64,000 bases of DNA from Emydura subglobosa (GCA_007922225.1 ML679956.1:70486111-70550110); one strand, 5' to 3'; shown: positions 45,844-58,484, numbered from the stretch's first letter. Program-made: numbers and translations. The notes: a model not told the origin generated them from the letters alone.

Positions 45844-47434
45844 TCTAATACATTTTAAAAATATCTCTAAGTTGTTGTTCATTATTATCTAACTCCATCC
45901 CCTTCATCTCTTTCTAGTTATGGATTTTTTTCTCCTGTGAGTCTGGTTTTGCTTGAGTTTTTTTTAATCTACTTCTTTCTCCTTAGCAGCTTCTTTTATT
46001 TAAGCAATTTTTCTTCATTTTATTAATACGTATCTTCTTGTATATGTTTCATCCCTTCACCTTGTTTCTTCTCTCCCTCTTCCCTGTATACTCTGCTCTT
46101 CTACTCATTCTTCCTTTCCTTTTGCCCACCCTCTGAACTGGAAATCATGTTAGGAACTTATAACAGGCTGGTCTTGTTTTCCTGAAACACTCCCACCCTG
46201 CTACCGGGTACTGGTCCTGAGGTTAAGTGGGTTTTGAAGACTCATTGAGGCAAGTTACTAAATAAAGGATATAGGGTATTGGGTCAAGCAGTCCTGAGGG
46301 AAGAACTAAAGGAAGCAACCAAGGCTGGGGAGAAAGTTTGAGCTACTCTTTGTTCTCTGTATTAATGAAATCAAATTCCAGGAACAGGGAGAGTTTGGAT
46401 TTTCTTAAATTGTTCTACAAACACACTGTACATGTAAAAGCATGTGCTAACAAAGCCCCTATTTCACTGCTTTTTCTACTTTTCCTCTTCTCCTCCTGCT
46501 CTTCCCACCTCCTCAACTTTCCCTCTCTCTCTTTCTCTCCTGTCCCCTCCACAGGCACCAGTTACACCATTTGTCACCTCTACCAGCTTCACATTTGACC
46601 CTTTTCTCTTTCTCCAACCAATTCCTGGGTCAGCTCCCTTTCCTCAGGTAAATTTCTGTTAGCAACTTCTGTCCTCATTCATCACTAATGGGTAATGCTC
46701 AACCATGTGGAATTTGGAGGTGCTCCAATATTGAGGCTTCAGGACTAAGCCCGGCCCTTCAACTCTGTCCACCAGAAGTTTTTGGAAAGCTGTAAACACA
46801 CTTCAGCAAGTAATCATTTGCATTAAGACAATAACTTGATATAAAATATTAATTTACCTTAAAGTCATTTATATGTCTAAGTCTCCCTTTAGAGAAAAAA
46901 TTCCATTAAATACTAATTGTATTCCAATCATTTACTAAATTACCAGGGTGAGTTGAATAATGAGAAAAGCTGCTAACCGAAAGAAAATTATTAAGTAAGA
47001 CATTTCTCATTCTGCTGCACAGCTTCTCTCCTCATTCATCACTAATGGGAAGTAGTGAGCAATGAATTACAGCAGTAATGTGGGAAGGTTAAGCAGAGTT
47101 TTAATTATTACTGGAGTAGAATAATAGACAGAACTAAAAGTTCCCGCATATAAAGCAACAGTTTTGGGATTTAATATTATGTGGGACCCTGCCCAATAGT
47201 ACCTTCCTATCAATGGATGCCTTAGTGGAGGAATGAAATCCTACTTTGAAAGCATTTCCTCAGATGAGGTTCATATACATTTTTTCCCCACAGTACCACT
47301 AGGGACTCAGTATATGGAGCTTTCACTCCTTTGAAAATAGTTACTGAGATGCCTAGCATGCCAACTGGTGCAGAATTTTAACTTTTTGTCTTCAGTAATT
47401 TTGAGACCCTAAATCACTGGCATTATGGATAGAA
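45844..47434. other. Intron DNA with a repeated 33-bp motif
   Basis: CTTCTGTCCTCATTCATCAC at 46,666 recurs as CTTCTCTCCTCATTCATCAC at 47,023, each followed by TAATGGG. They may be terminal repeats of another DIRS-like relic. Otherwise pyrimidine-rich and unassigned. Confidence 0.4.
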
Positions 47435-47439
47435 TGGGA

Positions 47440-47985
47440 TTGTCATGGGGACTGGGCCTCTGAAAGGCTTCATTAAGGAGAATGAGCCAACCCAGATCCA
47501 CCTGTGGATGGTTAATTGGGTAAGTAGCTGAAGGATGCTTAATTAGTTAAGGAACACCTGGGCTCAGGCTGGAGCCCAGAACACAGAGAGGAAACTTTTA
47601 GGGAGAAAGACCCTCATGGGGAGCTGGATAGGAAGTCACTCCCAGTGGTGTCTCCCTGAAAAGCAGAGGCTCCCCAGGAGAGGAAAAGCCTCAGAACACA
47701 GAAAGAGTCAGCTCCAGAGGAGAGAGACTACATAGCTCTCCAAGCTGGGAGGCCTGGGAGATACCCTGAGTCAGTAAGGGAGAGACTGTAGAGCTCTAGG
47801 CAGTGGAGAAGCCTGTGGACTTATAGAAGAAGGAGGAGGCTTATTTACATACCATATGTGGTGGTTGATTAAATAAACTAGGCCCCTGATGGAACACTGT
47901 TCACTGTATACAAGCGTCATTGAACTTATTGAAAGCCCACTAAGGGAAACTGAAGCAGATATGTAACCATATCAGGCATATATCA
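47440..47985 (+). repeat. LTR-like repeat
   Basis: It begins TGTCATGGGGACTGGG and contains GATTAAATAAACTAGGCCC (polyadenylation-type, near 47,870) about 100 bp before its likely end. No target duplication was confirmed. Confidence 0.5.
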
Positions 47986-50900
47986 TATGTAGCCACAGCA
48001 TGCTGCTGGAGGCATTCAAAGGGTGAGTGTCCAGCATTACAGGGATGTACACATACAACTGATGTGTGTACTCCCTATGCTTGAAATGTATCTAGGAATA
48101 CGCATTTATGTTACAACCTTCCAAAGGGGTACTAAGGATTGTAACAAAATTATGGGAGAACTATTTCCCAGTAATTGTAGAAAGATGATCTTGAAGAGAA
48201 AGGTTTTTGGAAGTAGAAGAACAGCCTTTTCCTCAAAACAGTAGTGTAGCTTGTGTATGAGTAGAGGAACAAATTCCAAACCCCGTCTTTGGTGGTAATG
48301 GCAACAATAAAGGCCAGCCCAGACTTCTCTCATCTGTCATTCTAATTAATCTTGACACCCAAGGATACTCAGATGAGGTGTCTGATGTGCCTGCCTAAAG
48401 AATGCCACTAGGGCTGTTACCCACCATTCTACGGTGCATGATCGAAGACTCCAATCAACCATCCTGGAGAAACTCTAGTGTAGCTGAGATCACCGAAGCT
48501 TTGTGGTCAGGTCATTATTTTTTATTTTGAATAGGGTAGCAACTAGAGGCCAGGGCTCCATTATGCTGGGCACTTTACAAAGAGACAAGTCCCTGCCCCA
48601 AAGAGCTTTCTTTTCCCCTAATATCAGAAACTTAATCTGACAAGACCAATGAATGAGATGTCCTCATGGAGTTCTGTCTGGATACTAAAAAGTATCAGTA
48701 AGGCTAATGGAGAATCCCTGTTGAACTACCCTTTTCTTCCAATGCCTAGGGTGTTAACTGTAGCTGTTCCAGGCCTAGATAAGGTTGTCCCTACTTCAAA
48801 AAGGTCTGGTATTTTCTAGAGGTGCAACAGAAGTTCCTTGGTTATCAAGTCATGGGTGACATCTGGGCCAGTGGAGGACTACGAAGAAGACTTCAAATCT
48901 CCTTTATCATCTTTTCTGTATTCTTTTTGTGAACTGTCTTGAAAGGCAACAGATTTTTCTCTGCCCAGAAATTATTTTCATTGTCATAGAGAAGCTTTGA
49001 CCTTTGGTTACTCCCTGGTTTTGGAAGAGATATAAACACTCATGCTTCTGTCATAAGCTACTCTTTTAATGGGAGATAGCAGGAAACTTCCTATATAAGC
49101 ACCATAATTGCCTACTATGTGGTTTCTTGCACCTTCTTCTGGAACAACTAGTACAGACCACTGTCACAGACTGGATACTGGACTCAGTGGACCCTTGATC
49201 TGATCCCATATGGCCATGTCTACGCTTGTGTTCAGAACCACCACTGATAGAGTCATCAAAGAAAACTAAAAGGATGCGTACTCTGAAATTTTGGAAATCT
49301 TGTCTTCCAGGTATGCTCCTCAACCTGTGAGGCTTGCTTCCATAGTGAGTACGCAAGCATCTGCAGTGACAACTGGGTTGGCTGTCAGCATGTTGTTTGT
49401 ACTTACTGCCCACAAAAGGACATTTGGACATCATCCAGGAATGACACCTAATTTTGCACTGCATCAGGTTCCATGTCCTCAGAAGGAATTTCTGAAGGCA
49501 CGTTTTAAGAAATCTCACTCAGGATGAAAATGATTCCAGGCATCAACAATCTTAACTACTGGAGATAACTGGCTATGGATTGAACACTGCCAGGAAATGG
49601 CTGATGCAATGAAGTTTTGAATCTTTGCATATCTTTAGCAGGGTTATAAAATTATGGCACAACAATGCCTCTTTTTATCTCTCAGTGAGCAATTCTCTGT
49701 ATTGCGTTTTAAAAGTTATTGATTTTGAACTACTGGTGAGTATGAATCTTTTCCAGCAGCTGGCCAATTATGTATAGATCTATTTCTCTAGACAGGGCAC
49801 TGATTGGCATGTTGTCCATGGATGGGTATAGATGCATAACTTTCAACCTGAGCCTTGCTGTGATTCTATCAGCTGTTTCTTAAGATTCTGATTGTAGAGG
49901 ATAGATCAGAAGGAAGAGTCTTGCACAGAAATTGTAACCGTCATACACAAATGCTCACTTTGTCTTTGTCATGCTGATAATTTTGTTGGGTTAGAAAGAA
50001 AATGTATCTAGGTTTCCATGGAAGCTACTGCTCCAAATTTTTCCCTCTGTTAAGGCATCAGTCCCTTCTTGAATGCCCTTGGTATTGGTAGTGACCAGCA
50101 GATTGCTATACTAGCTTTAATAGTAAGGATTGAGATCTCTCTATTTCAGCTACTAATTTCTCTGTTTCCCCAAACAGTTCCTCACCTATACATTTGGATG
50201 CACAAGATATTTATTTGGGATGACTGACTGCTATTCATAGGTGTCACATGGCTTCCTAATCACCACTTTAGAAGCCATTGTTCATCACAAATCACATCAA
50301 GAATTTGACCAGGACAGAAGCTCAGGAATGGAGCATGCTCAGTCATTCTCTGAGGTTGGCAATGCAGTCTGCTCTGTTAGCATTGCAGTAGAGAAGTCTA
50401 GACTGTTGGCTTCTTGAGGAGGAGACTGGGGAGATAGAGCAGTGTGGTGCAGAGAGGCCCAGGGGTCAGAAATTGTCATGCTTATGAGTGAATGGCTACT
50501 TGCGAGAGGGAATGAGACTGGGAGAGTCTTTATGCATGTTTAGACTAGGAATATAAATTGTGTTTAAAAACATTTTAATGTAAGTTTAATACCTTTAAAA
50601 TGTATTAGTTAGTTGTGATCAACCCTACAGGAGCTAACATTTTTAAAAAAACTCTATTTTGCTAGACAGGTCTTGAGTGAATGAAAAAGGGCAAGTAAAT
50701 GAGAGTCAAAGTGAAGAGAGTGCGAATGAGGTCAGTTGGACTGAATTTAGGTCAAAGAGTAGGAAATAATATATGAGAATAAGGAATAAAAAGAAAGTAT
50801 ATGAATGCAGGTGGTAAAGCACTGCAACCATAAGTATTAAACAGGTGCCCAGTAATACTGTTATTGTTCACATACAAAAGAGAGAGAGAGAGAGAAGGAA

Positions 50901-51228
50901 CTTGGCACGATTCCTCCAGGAGCTTTCCCTGGAGGGGCTGCGCTCTGCTACTAACACAGGACCATACATAAATTTACACAACCAGGCCCTTAAAATTCTC
51001 TTAATGTAGTGGGTTTTTTGAATGGAAGTACTCAAATTTGACAATGTTATCCCTAATCTATCCTGTGAGTATTTACTCTACCAGTATCTATTAATTCCTT
51101 ATCTTTTTTAAAGTGTCCACATTCTTCTATTTTCAGCTTGATATTTCAAACTAGATTGAAAAGTGCAACACACAGCTAAAAGTGAGATGATGGCTACAAT
51201 ACAGAATAATTTCATTTTGATTATATAC
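47986..51228. other. Intron DNA with SINE and CR1-type scraps
   Basis: A SINE-like piece lies at about 48,517-48,620 (GGGTAGCAACTAGAGGCC, TGCTGGGCACTTTACAAAG, CCCTGCCCCAAAGAGC). A CR1-type scrap lies at 49,110-49,215 (GACTGGATACTGGACTCAGT). A short AG microsatellite lies at 50,878-50,896. The rest has no recognised feature. Confidence 0.45.
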
Positions 51229-51282
51229 ATCACGTGAATCCACTGCGGCATACATAATGTCCATCCAACCTTTAAAAGTTGC
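51229..51282 (-). CDS. SCN11A: Sodium channel alpha subunit, domain III pore exon (Lys of the DEKA filter)
   Basis: A 54-bp exon encodes 18 residues beginning ATFKGWMDIMYAAVDS. It contains TFKGW, whose Lys is the domain III residue of the sodium-selective DEKA ring. The acceptor is TTTTCCAG|GCA and the donor is GAT|GTATAT, phase 0 on both sides. The 54-bp length equals the homologous exon of other vertebrate sodium channel genes. It is too short to be found by open-frame length and was recognised from the pore motif. With the Ala filter residue in domain IV, half of the DEKA signature is visible in the window and intact. Confidence 0.97.
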
Positions 51283-51998
51283 CTGGAAAAAATAACAAGG
51301 ACATGATTATGAAAATCATAATACATTTATTTTCTTGAAAATCATAATACATTTATTCTCATTAAAATCAAAAGCACAGTATTTTAAAATTAAAATATGG
51401 TTAGAGTAAGTTCGAATGAACAGAAAGAGTTTTACAATGCTAAGGCGAAATATTATTCACACACACAAAAAATTAAAGAGTTCAGGTTGGAAGTATGTTT
51501 CAATTGAGTTGACCTAACATCTAAAACCAATATTTTCTGAAACAAAAAATGCTGTGCATTTTTCAAAAAACCCAAACATTAAAACATCTGGAAATTAACA
51601 ATTATAGAAGCACTTTTGACCTTAAATCTTTTAAAACTAAGTTGTTTATTTGCAAATTTCCCATTTTTTGAATGAGCACTAAATTTAAAAGTTTAAGCCA
51701 GGTTAGCATATAAAAGAGGGGAGAACAGCTCTGACAGAGCTAATGAAGTCAACAGATCAAAAATGGCTTTCCTCCTGAAGACTTTAGCAACTCTGTAGAA
51801 CTCTGGAAGGGTTGGGGGGCAGAAGTGAGTTACACCTGGGTGAGATATAGGGATAGTGAACATTGAAGGGAATAGAGGGAGAGAATTCTTTAAATGCTTT
51901 AAGTTTTTGATCTAGGAACTTTTAAAAAAAGTTTAAAAGGGATGAGAGTCTCTACTACCACTGTTTTCTTTTACTGCAATACTGGGTAATAACGGCAC
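51283..51998. other. Intron DNA, nothing recognised
   Basis: AT-rich, no repeat copy or exon signal seen. Confidence 0.4.
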
Positions 51999-51999
51999 A

Positions 52000-52240
52000 C
52001 TGGGAGACAGATAGTCTTGTGATTAAGGCATCAGACTGGGACTCAAGAAACCTGGATTCAGTTCTCAGCTCTGTCACTGACTTTTTTTGTGATCCTGGGC
52101 AGGTCACAATGTCTGTGCTTCAATTTCTCATCTGTATAATGATGATGATGATAATTCCCTACCTCACTGAGGTACTAGGAGGATAAATTCATTCATGTCT
52201 GTGAAATGTTCAGATGCTAGAATAATGGGAACCATGTTAA
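52000..52240 (+). repeat. MIR SINE, plus orientation, near full length
   Basis: GACAGATAGTCTTGTGATTA, CAGACTGGGACTCAAGAAAC, TCCTGGGCAGGTCACAATGT and TCAATTTCTCATCTGTATAA follow MIR order, ending in GTTCAGATGCTA. A GATGAT run lies inside. Confidence 0.9.
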
Positions 52241-52614
52241 TATAACTAGGCAGAATGGACAGACTATACTATATATTAGGGTTTTTTACTGATCTGTGAC
52301 TAAATTTTGTGCTAGAACACAGAAAATAAAAGTGGTTTCAGACCCAGTAAAATACAAACTACCTAAGTTTAGCACTCTTGTTAGAGGATTAAAACACAGT
52401 TGACAAAATATATCTCTGGAAATGCCTACACTCAACACAAAACATGCAGTTACAATTCAGGGTCTTTAAGATGGTTTGAACAGCTCAAATATAAATCATC
52501 TATACAGTTAAATATTCTGACTTTTGGTTATGATGATAAATAAAAGTACAGTCTATGACTGGGATGTTCGACCAACATCTCCTTACAAAAGAAAGTATTT
52601 GTAATAAAACTTAC

Positions 52615-52884
52615 CACCTGTAGAAGAGCCAAGTACCCCATTCCAACGTGATCAAAGGTGACATTACCATTCTCCCATCTTAAGAATTGACTCTGATTAT
52701 AGATTTTACATTCATTTCTGCTTTTAATTTTATCACTCAAATCATCTGGCATATTAGTGCATTTCCAAAACTTCCCCCCAAATTCTTGCACTCCTATGAT
52801 GTTAAATGGGAACCAGACAACAAGGCAAACAAGCATAACGTTCATGATGGGACAGATAGCTCCTCTTATGGCATCCACAACAAC
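52615..52884 (-). CDS. SCN11A: Sodium channel alpha subunit, exon with domain III S5 and extracellular loop
   Basis: This exon of 270 bp (90 codons, phase 0) encodes S5 of domain III and the extracellular turret leading to the pore. It begins VVVDAIRGAICPIMNVMLVC and ends in LALLQV. The acceptor is TTTATTTCAG|GTT and the donor is GTG|GTAAGT. The turret holds the sequons NQS and NVT, so N-glycosylation is likely. The corresponding human SCN5A exon is 282 bp from memory, so the loop is about four residues shorter here. Codon phase joins it directly to the pore exon downstream. Family assignment is secure; which paralogue it is rests on the domain IV exons. Confidence 0.95.
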
Positions 52885-53123
52885 CTGAAATAAATTAAAT
52901 GAATGGAGAGGAAAAAAATGCAGTTGTAAGCAGTCACCAAAACATGTTCCCAAAGAACTATTTTTGATAACTTTTTTTTCATTTTTTCATCTATCAACTT
53001 CTCACTCATTCATAAATTAGGGCCTTATAGTGGCTGGCATCTTTAAAGCCAACCTGGATCTTTTAAATGTTCTTTTCAAAATAATTTATATATATAATTT
53101 AAGTAGGATTCTTACATTTTTTT

Positions 53124-53583
53124 TAACATAAGAATGGCCATACTGGGTCAGACCAATGGTCTATCTGGCCCAGTATCCTGTCTTCCAACAGTGACCAAAG
53201 CCAGGTGCTTCAGAGGGAATGACTAGAACAGGTAATCAAGTGATCCATCCTGTTGGCCATTCCTAGCCTCTATAAAACAGCAATCCCTGCCTATCCTGGC
53301 TAATAGCCATTGATGGACTCCATGAATTTATATAGTTTTTTTTTCAACCCTGTTATAGTCTTGGTCCTTAGTCATCTCTTTTCCAAGATGAAAAGTCCCA
53401 GTCTTATTAATCTCTCCTCATATGGAAGCTTTTCCATATCCCTAATCATTTCAGTTTTGTATCATCTGCAAATTTTGCCATTTCAATGTTTACCTTGTTT
53501 TTCCAGATCATTTATGAATATGTTGAACAGTACTGGTCCCAGTATACATCCCTGGGGGACACCAGTATTTATCTCTCAACATT
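53124..53583 (-). mobile_element. CR1-type LINE 3' UTR, minus orientation
   Basis: AACATAAGAATGGCCATACT, GGTCTATCTGGCCCAGTATC, TGTTGAACAGTACTGGTCCC and CATCCCTGGGGGACACC are in the order of the reversed turtle CR1 3' UTR family, with internal deletions. Its right edge lies 119 bp from the S4 exon. Confidence 0.85.
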
Positions 53584-53701
53584 TTTAATTCAATTTGGTT
53601 TTAGAAAAGAAGAATCTATACATTTTTGGTAAAGGAAGTTTGACTGTGATCAGCATGAAAGACATACACACTCCAAAGACATACAAAAAAGTTACCTATA
53701 C

Positions 53702-53839
53702 CTTTATACCTTCCAATCTGTAGAAGGCTCGTAGGGGCCTCAATGCCCTTAGTGTTCTGAAAGACTTCAAGAAGTCTTTGTTGTCACAAAGGTGTCTTTT
53801 ATTCGATACAGATTTTTGCCACAAGGAAGTAAATGAAAT
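53702..53839 (-). CDS. SCN11A: Sodium channel alpha subunit, exon with domain III S3 end-S4
   Basis: This 138-bp exon (46 codons, phase 0 at both ends) encodes the end of S3, the S3-S4 loop and the S4 voltage sensor of domain III. It is the most 5' exon found. The S4 part reads KSFRTLRALRPLRAFYRLEG, the expected run of one Lys and five Arg at every third position. The acceptor is ATCAAAACAG and the donor is AAG|GTATAG. The same exon is 123 bp in human SCN5A as I recall it, so this copy has about five extra codons, in the S3-S4 loop where the sequence is unlike its relatives. The product is a plasma-membrane channel that opens on depolarisation. The S4 identity is firm; the exact 5' boundary is a little less so. 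Confidence 0.9.
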
Positions 53840-54860
53840 CTGTTTTGATTGAATTGAAATTCAGATTACTAATCACATTAGAAATGGTAAATGGAATAAG
53901 AGGTTTATTGAATATGTGACAGTAGATATTCTTGGCTATATTTGCATATTTTTTCTTTGGGAATGAAATGGAGAGTATATATGCCTCTACTTATTGTAAC
54001 ATAATTACTTTCTAACCCTTTCTCATATTTGTCCAAAAATAATAATCTTGAACTGTAGAATAAATATAAAATTAAGAATTTAATTTATCTTAAGTTTGGT
54101 TAAAGAAATATGTGTTGCAAAGAAAGGCCGTAACTAGCAAGTAAAAAAAAAAAGCCTTGAAAATAATGAGTTATAAGGTCAGAAGGAATACAGTGGGGAG
54201 AATGTCTGGTTCAAGGAATGAGATAAGGGGAAGTTTCCAGAAAGAAAGTTTTGACCAACATGGGTGACTGCAGATGGTTTTAATTAAAACAAAAAGAATC
54301 TATCTTAGAAGGAGCCAACATGGACTTCCCACCCTACATACTAGTGTTGTCTCAAAAAGTAGAGCCTATTTAAATCCAGATGCAATGGAAAAACTGTTAG
54401 TCAGCAAGAAGGAAGGGAAGAGATACGGAGGACAGACCTTGGGGGAAAAGGAGGTTGTAAATTGTATCTGAATTAAGACTGGAAATAACAGTGAACTGTC
54501 TCAAATTGTTTTTTACCTGAAGTCAATAACTGGCAATATCACTAGTTTGTTGAAGAGTATAAAAAGTAAACTCTTAAAGGGTTCATTGATAATAGCTGCC
54601 TGACCACGTTGGAGCCAACCAATATGGGTCTAAGTATCTTGATCAAATTTTATAAACATTTTGTTACTGTTTGGCTATAGTAAATTGCTTATTATTTAGG
54701 CTTTTAAACATGTTAGAGCAATTGTATAAATTCCATTTGGCCTTTGGATTTAATGAAGAAATTTAACGTTAAATTAGTGTTGTGGTAATACCCTGTATAA
54801 ATAATAATAATGCCAACATGAAGCACACCACAATAATTCTTATCCTCAAAAGAGAAAGCT
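53840..54860. other. Intron DNA, nothing recognised
   Basis: Intron 5' of the domain III S3-S4 exon. No further sodium channel exon was found up to 64,000. Confidence 0.45.
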
Positions 54861-55380
54861 ACTTACCTCATAGTAACTGGAGGTTCTTTGAGATATGTGG
54901 TACTTATGTGTATTCCACTGTGGGTGCGCATGTGCTTCATGAACCCAGAATCAAAGAATTCTTGCAAGCAGTGTCCATTGGTCTGTACATGCACCCTTCT
55001 TGCGTTTCCAACCAAGGGCATAAAGGGCAGAGCAGACTGACCGCCTCTCCAATTCCTTCTCTACTGCAAATCCAATTATGATCTGAAGGAGAGGAGGAGG
55101 CCAGGTAGTGGAATACAGATCTCAAAGAATCTCCAGCTATTATAAGTTAAGTAACTTTCTCCTTTCTTCGAAGGCTGGTCCCTATGTGTATTCCACTGTG
55201 GGTGACTGACAAGCAGTACTTAAGTAGGAGAAGGGTACGACGATGCAGACAGCAGAGCCACTTGGAGGATCTTTGTCCCAAAGAATGAGTCAGTGGAGGA
55301 GTTTTGCACTATAGCACAATGTCTTGTAAACGCATGGACGGAATTCCACATAGCTGCCCTGCAAACGTCATGTAGAAGTT
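54860..55380 (-). mobile_element. DIRS-type terminal region and recombinase end
   Basis: Two similar blocks, ATGTGTATTCCACTGTGGGT at 54,906 and 55,174, together with CTACTTACCTCATAGTAACT and AAGTTAAGTAACTTTCTCC, are the repeated termini of DIRS-type relics like the one at 28,450. They belong with the coding remnants up to 58,990. Confidence 0.6.
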
Positions 55381-56396
55381 GTTAATATTAACTTTTCAGA
55401 TTTTTGTATGTTAAAAATTCTCATAATTCTTGTAAATGCTAACCAAAGCCTTATTTTGTGTATCTGTGTATTTACTGCCCTATGTGTATGTAAAATAAAA
55501 AGTTATTTGTCCTTCAATTGACCCTGTTGTGTGAAGGGAAAATGAACACAATAATGGAATGTGTGTAATCTTTTAATTCTGCTTTTTACCCTATCTTTAC
55601 TAATATAGTCCAGGTTTTGAGGGAAAAGACCCCTCAAGCTAATATAAGTGACTATAAAAGTGTGTTACAAATAAAACTGGGTGATAGATAAGAGATGCTT
55701 CTAATTGCCGATGGGTTCTGTAATGAAGGAAATAATGACCTACTTAAAGATATTTTAACTCACAGAACTGTTGATTGTCCCATCTGTAAGTAATAATGAC
55801 CAGGTTACAGATTCCCTTTTTACTCATCAGTCAGATAAACTGAGAATCAGTAATTAGAAAAACAGAACACATAGTAAAATTAATCATGGGAAAGTATTTT
55901 TCCTCAAAAAGGAATATCTTCTTCTCATATTCTATGAAAGGAAATATGGCTGAAAATTTAGTTTGAGAATGAACACAGTTGGCATTCTATCAGGTACAGA
56001 GGAAGGAACCAAACTACCTTCTCTTCACCATTTACCAGGGGAGGTAGCATATCTGTTCTTTCTGTATTCTGTATAGAGCTGTAATAACCTTTGATTAATA
56101 ATCTTTGATTACACAATTCTAATTGATCCTGTTATCTGACAATCTCAAATTGTTATTGAATTCAAACATTCAACAAGGCACTTCCTGAAGTGATGCCACT
56201 GAGGCTACTTCTAGAACGATCCCTTACCCCCTGACGTGGAAAAGATGTGAAAACTGGTAACAGAACAGGATACAGCCTAAGATTCATTTATAGATCCTCT
56301 GGAAGGATACAGCTTGACCTTGGATTCATTCAGCTGGAGTGAGCCAGGTGATTTTCTGGTTGGTTTTGTCCTTTCTGGATTAGAAGCCAAAGTGTG
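55381..56396. other. AT-rich DNA between DIRS pieces, unassigned
   Basis: No frame or repeat copy recognised. Probably a later insertion or decayed DIRS sequence. Confidence 0.35.
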
Positions 56397-56639
56397 TCAT
56401 ACGTTGATGTTATGTAGTCTCCTTTCCTCCCCTGGTGCATGTGTTTTGGGAAAAAACACAGGTAAATAGATTGACTGGTTTATGTGAAACTCTGCAACTA
56501 ACTTGGGAGTGCATTTTGAATGTAGTTGTAAAGAGACTTTGTCCTTATGGAATACATTGTATGGCAAGTCCATCATCAATGCTCTGAGGTCATGAACTCT
56601 TCTGGCTGAGATGATGGCCACAAGGAATGCAACTTTCAT
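56397..56639 (-). pseudogene. DIRS-type tyrosine recombinase remnant
   Basis: The frame starts KVAFLVAIISARRVHDLRAL, which contains the first catalytic Arg of tyrosine recombinases in the context SARR. It continues FHINQSIYLPVFFP. It belongs to the DIRS relic with RT at 57,207-57,822. Confidence 0.7.
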
Positions 56640-56644
56640 AGACT

Positions 56645-56830
56645 GGTGAATGCAGTGTTCTTGTAGCCATGTTGGTCCCAGGATATTAGAGAGACAAGGT
56701 GGGTCAGGTAATATATTTTATTGGATCCACTTATGTTGGTGAGAAAAGCTTGATGAAGAGCTCTATGTAAGCTCAAAACCTGATTTTCTCATCAACAGGT
56801 ATTACCTCACCTACCTTGTCACACTGACAG
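56645..56830 (+). repeat. Short interspersed repeat with internal palindrome
   Basis: CTTGTAGCCATGTTGGTCCC, AATATATTTTATTGGATCCA and GGTGAGAAAAGCTTGATGAA are features of a common sauropsid interspersed repeat, here inserted between DIRS recombinase and RT remnants. Family not assigned. Confidence 0.5.
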
Positions 56831-57206
56831 GGGAGACATGGAACATGTGGCTACCAGTTCAAAGGGAGGCTAGTGAGTGCTGAAAGTACAAGGTGTAAGT
56901 CCCAGTGAGGAGTAGATTACCATACTGGTGGGAGGTTCTGATTAGGCCTTTCAGGAATGCTTGTCAACAAGTAAGTGCAAACTGAATAACTGATGATGGG
57001 TGGCACACATTGATTGCTGCCAGGTAGAACTGCACAGAACTGAGGGATAGCCCAGCTGTCATGAGAGAAAGAAGATAGTCCAAAAAAAGGGGAACAGCAG
57101 CTCACTCAGGAAATACGCATTTCTGCTGTGTCCAGATGGAAAAACACATCCACTTGGCTGAATAGCATTTCCTAGTGGAATATTTTCTGCTATTATTAAG
57201 GATGGT

Positions 57207-57822
57207 TCATACCACTTCAGAGCAGAAACATACTAGGACTGATGCCCATCTGAAAACCAATCCATGAGATGCAGTGTTTTGGAGCTGAGATGTTTGATCC
57301 TGCATTCTCCTGGGTCTAGAGATTGGGATAGGACTGAATGCTGATTGGAGGACAACAATTAGAAGGAAATCTGGGAAGCAAGACTGGAAGTGGTTGGGGC
57401 CCACCATGAATCTGAGAAATTGACTGTGGGTGAGGTGAATATCCTTATGAAAGTATGCATCCTTCATATTGAGAGCTGTAAACCAAATATCCTTTTCCAA
57501 GGATGGGATTATTGATGCCAGAGTGACCATAAGAAATTTCAGTTTGCAAATAAAGCGGTTGAGAATGCAGAGATTGAGGATGGGTATCCAACTGCCCCTC
57601 TTTTTGTGTATTAAGAAGTACAATGAGTAAAAATCCTTTCTTTGGTGTTGTAGAGATAGCTGCTCTACTGCCCTTCACTGGAGGATGCATTTCACTCCCT
57701 GCCTGAAAATCGACCATGAGACTGGTTCCTGAAGAGGAACGGGATGGAGGTTTTGGAGGAGGTAGAGAAGTAAACTCTATCACACAGCTAGACTGGATGA
57801 TGTCTAATATCCTCTCGTCCAT
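57207..57822 (-). pseudogene. DIRS-type reverse transcriptase remnant
   Basis: Minus-strand frames (57,822-57,445 and 57,623-57,207) read ILNLCILNRFICKLKFLMVT, LASIIPSLEKDIWFTALNMK and DAYFHKDIHLTHSQFLRFMV, the order of fingers and palm in DIRS RTs (LDLKDAYFHIPI type). The catalytic Asp in the palm start (MKDAYFH) is kept. The YxDD part is missing. Confidence 0.75.
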
Positions 57823-58070
57823 TGTATAGCACTCTATTTGTGAGGGAAAATTTCTGAATGACCTACAAAGTGTATGGGGGATTGGGTTGTGGTGGCATCA
57901 CTGATGGTTTGCAGCTCACAAACTCCTGTCAAAAATAACTTTTAGCCAGGGGACGGGGTTGAGAAAATACTATAAATATGGGAGCAGTAGTGAAATGAGA
58001 CATGTGAATCCTTTTTCTTTTATGAGACAGATCATAAGATAGCTGATGATAAAACTGTTGAGTCACTGGT

Positions 58071-58484
58071 CTAGATTTGTAAGCGTATCTGTGGTATTTT
58101 CTTTGGGAAAGGTGTATATATTCTGAAGGAGTGGAGAGTAGCTGTGGAGTCCTTTACAGTATATAAGGACTCATTTGTCTTCTCATTGAAAAGATGGGCT
58201 TCATTGAAGGGTAAGTCTTCCACAGTGTTTTGAAGCTCCCTGGGAAATCCTGAAGTGTGTAGACATGACTCACAGTGCATCATAATGGCCATTGCCATTG
58301 ACCTTGGTGATGTCTTTGCTGCTTCAGCTGCTGACTGAAATGCAGTTCTGGCCACCAGCTTACCCTCTTCTATAAGAGCCTGGAAGTGAGCTGTGTCTTG
58401 TAGTGGCAATTTGTCTACAATGAGTATGAACTTGGAATAGTTCAGATAGATGTACTTAGCCAACAGTGCTTGATAGTTCTCCAT
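58071..58484 (-). pseudogene. DIRS-type gag remnant
   Basis: A 137-residue frame contains ALIEEGKLVARTAFQSAAEA, SGFPRELQNTVEDLPFNEAH and FNEKTNESLYTVKDS, patterns of the gag-like protein of vertebrate DIRS elements. It precedes the RT on the same strand, as expected. Confidence 0.7.

Noticed and set aside
19417..53839. Sodium channel pseudogene
   Set aside because: All seven exons are open, in phase, with plausible splice sites and kept pore and voltage-sensor residues.
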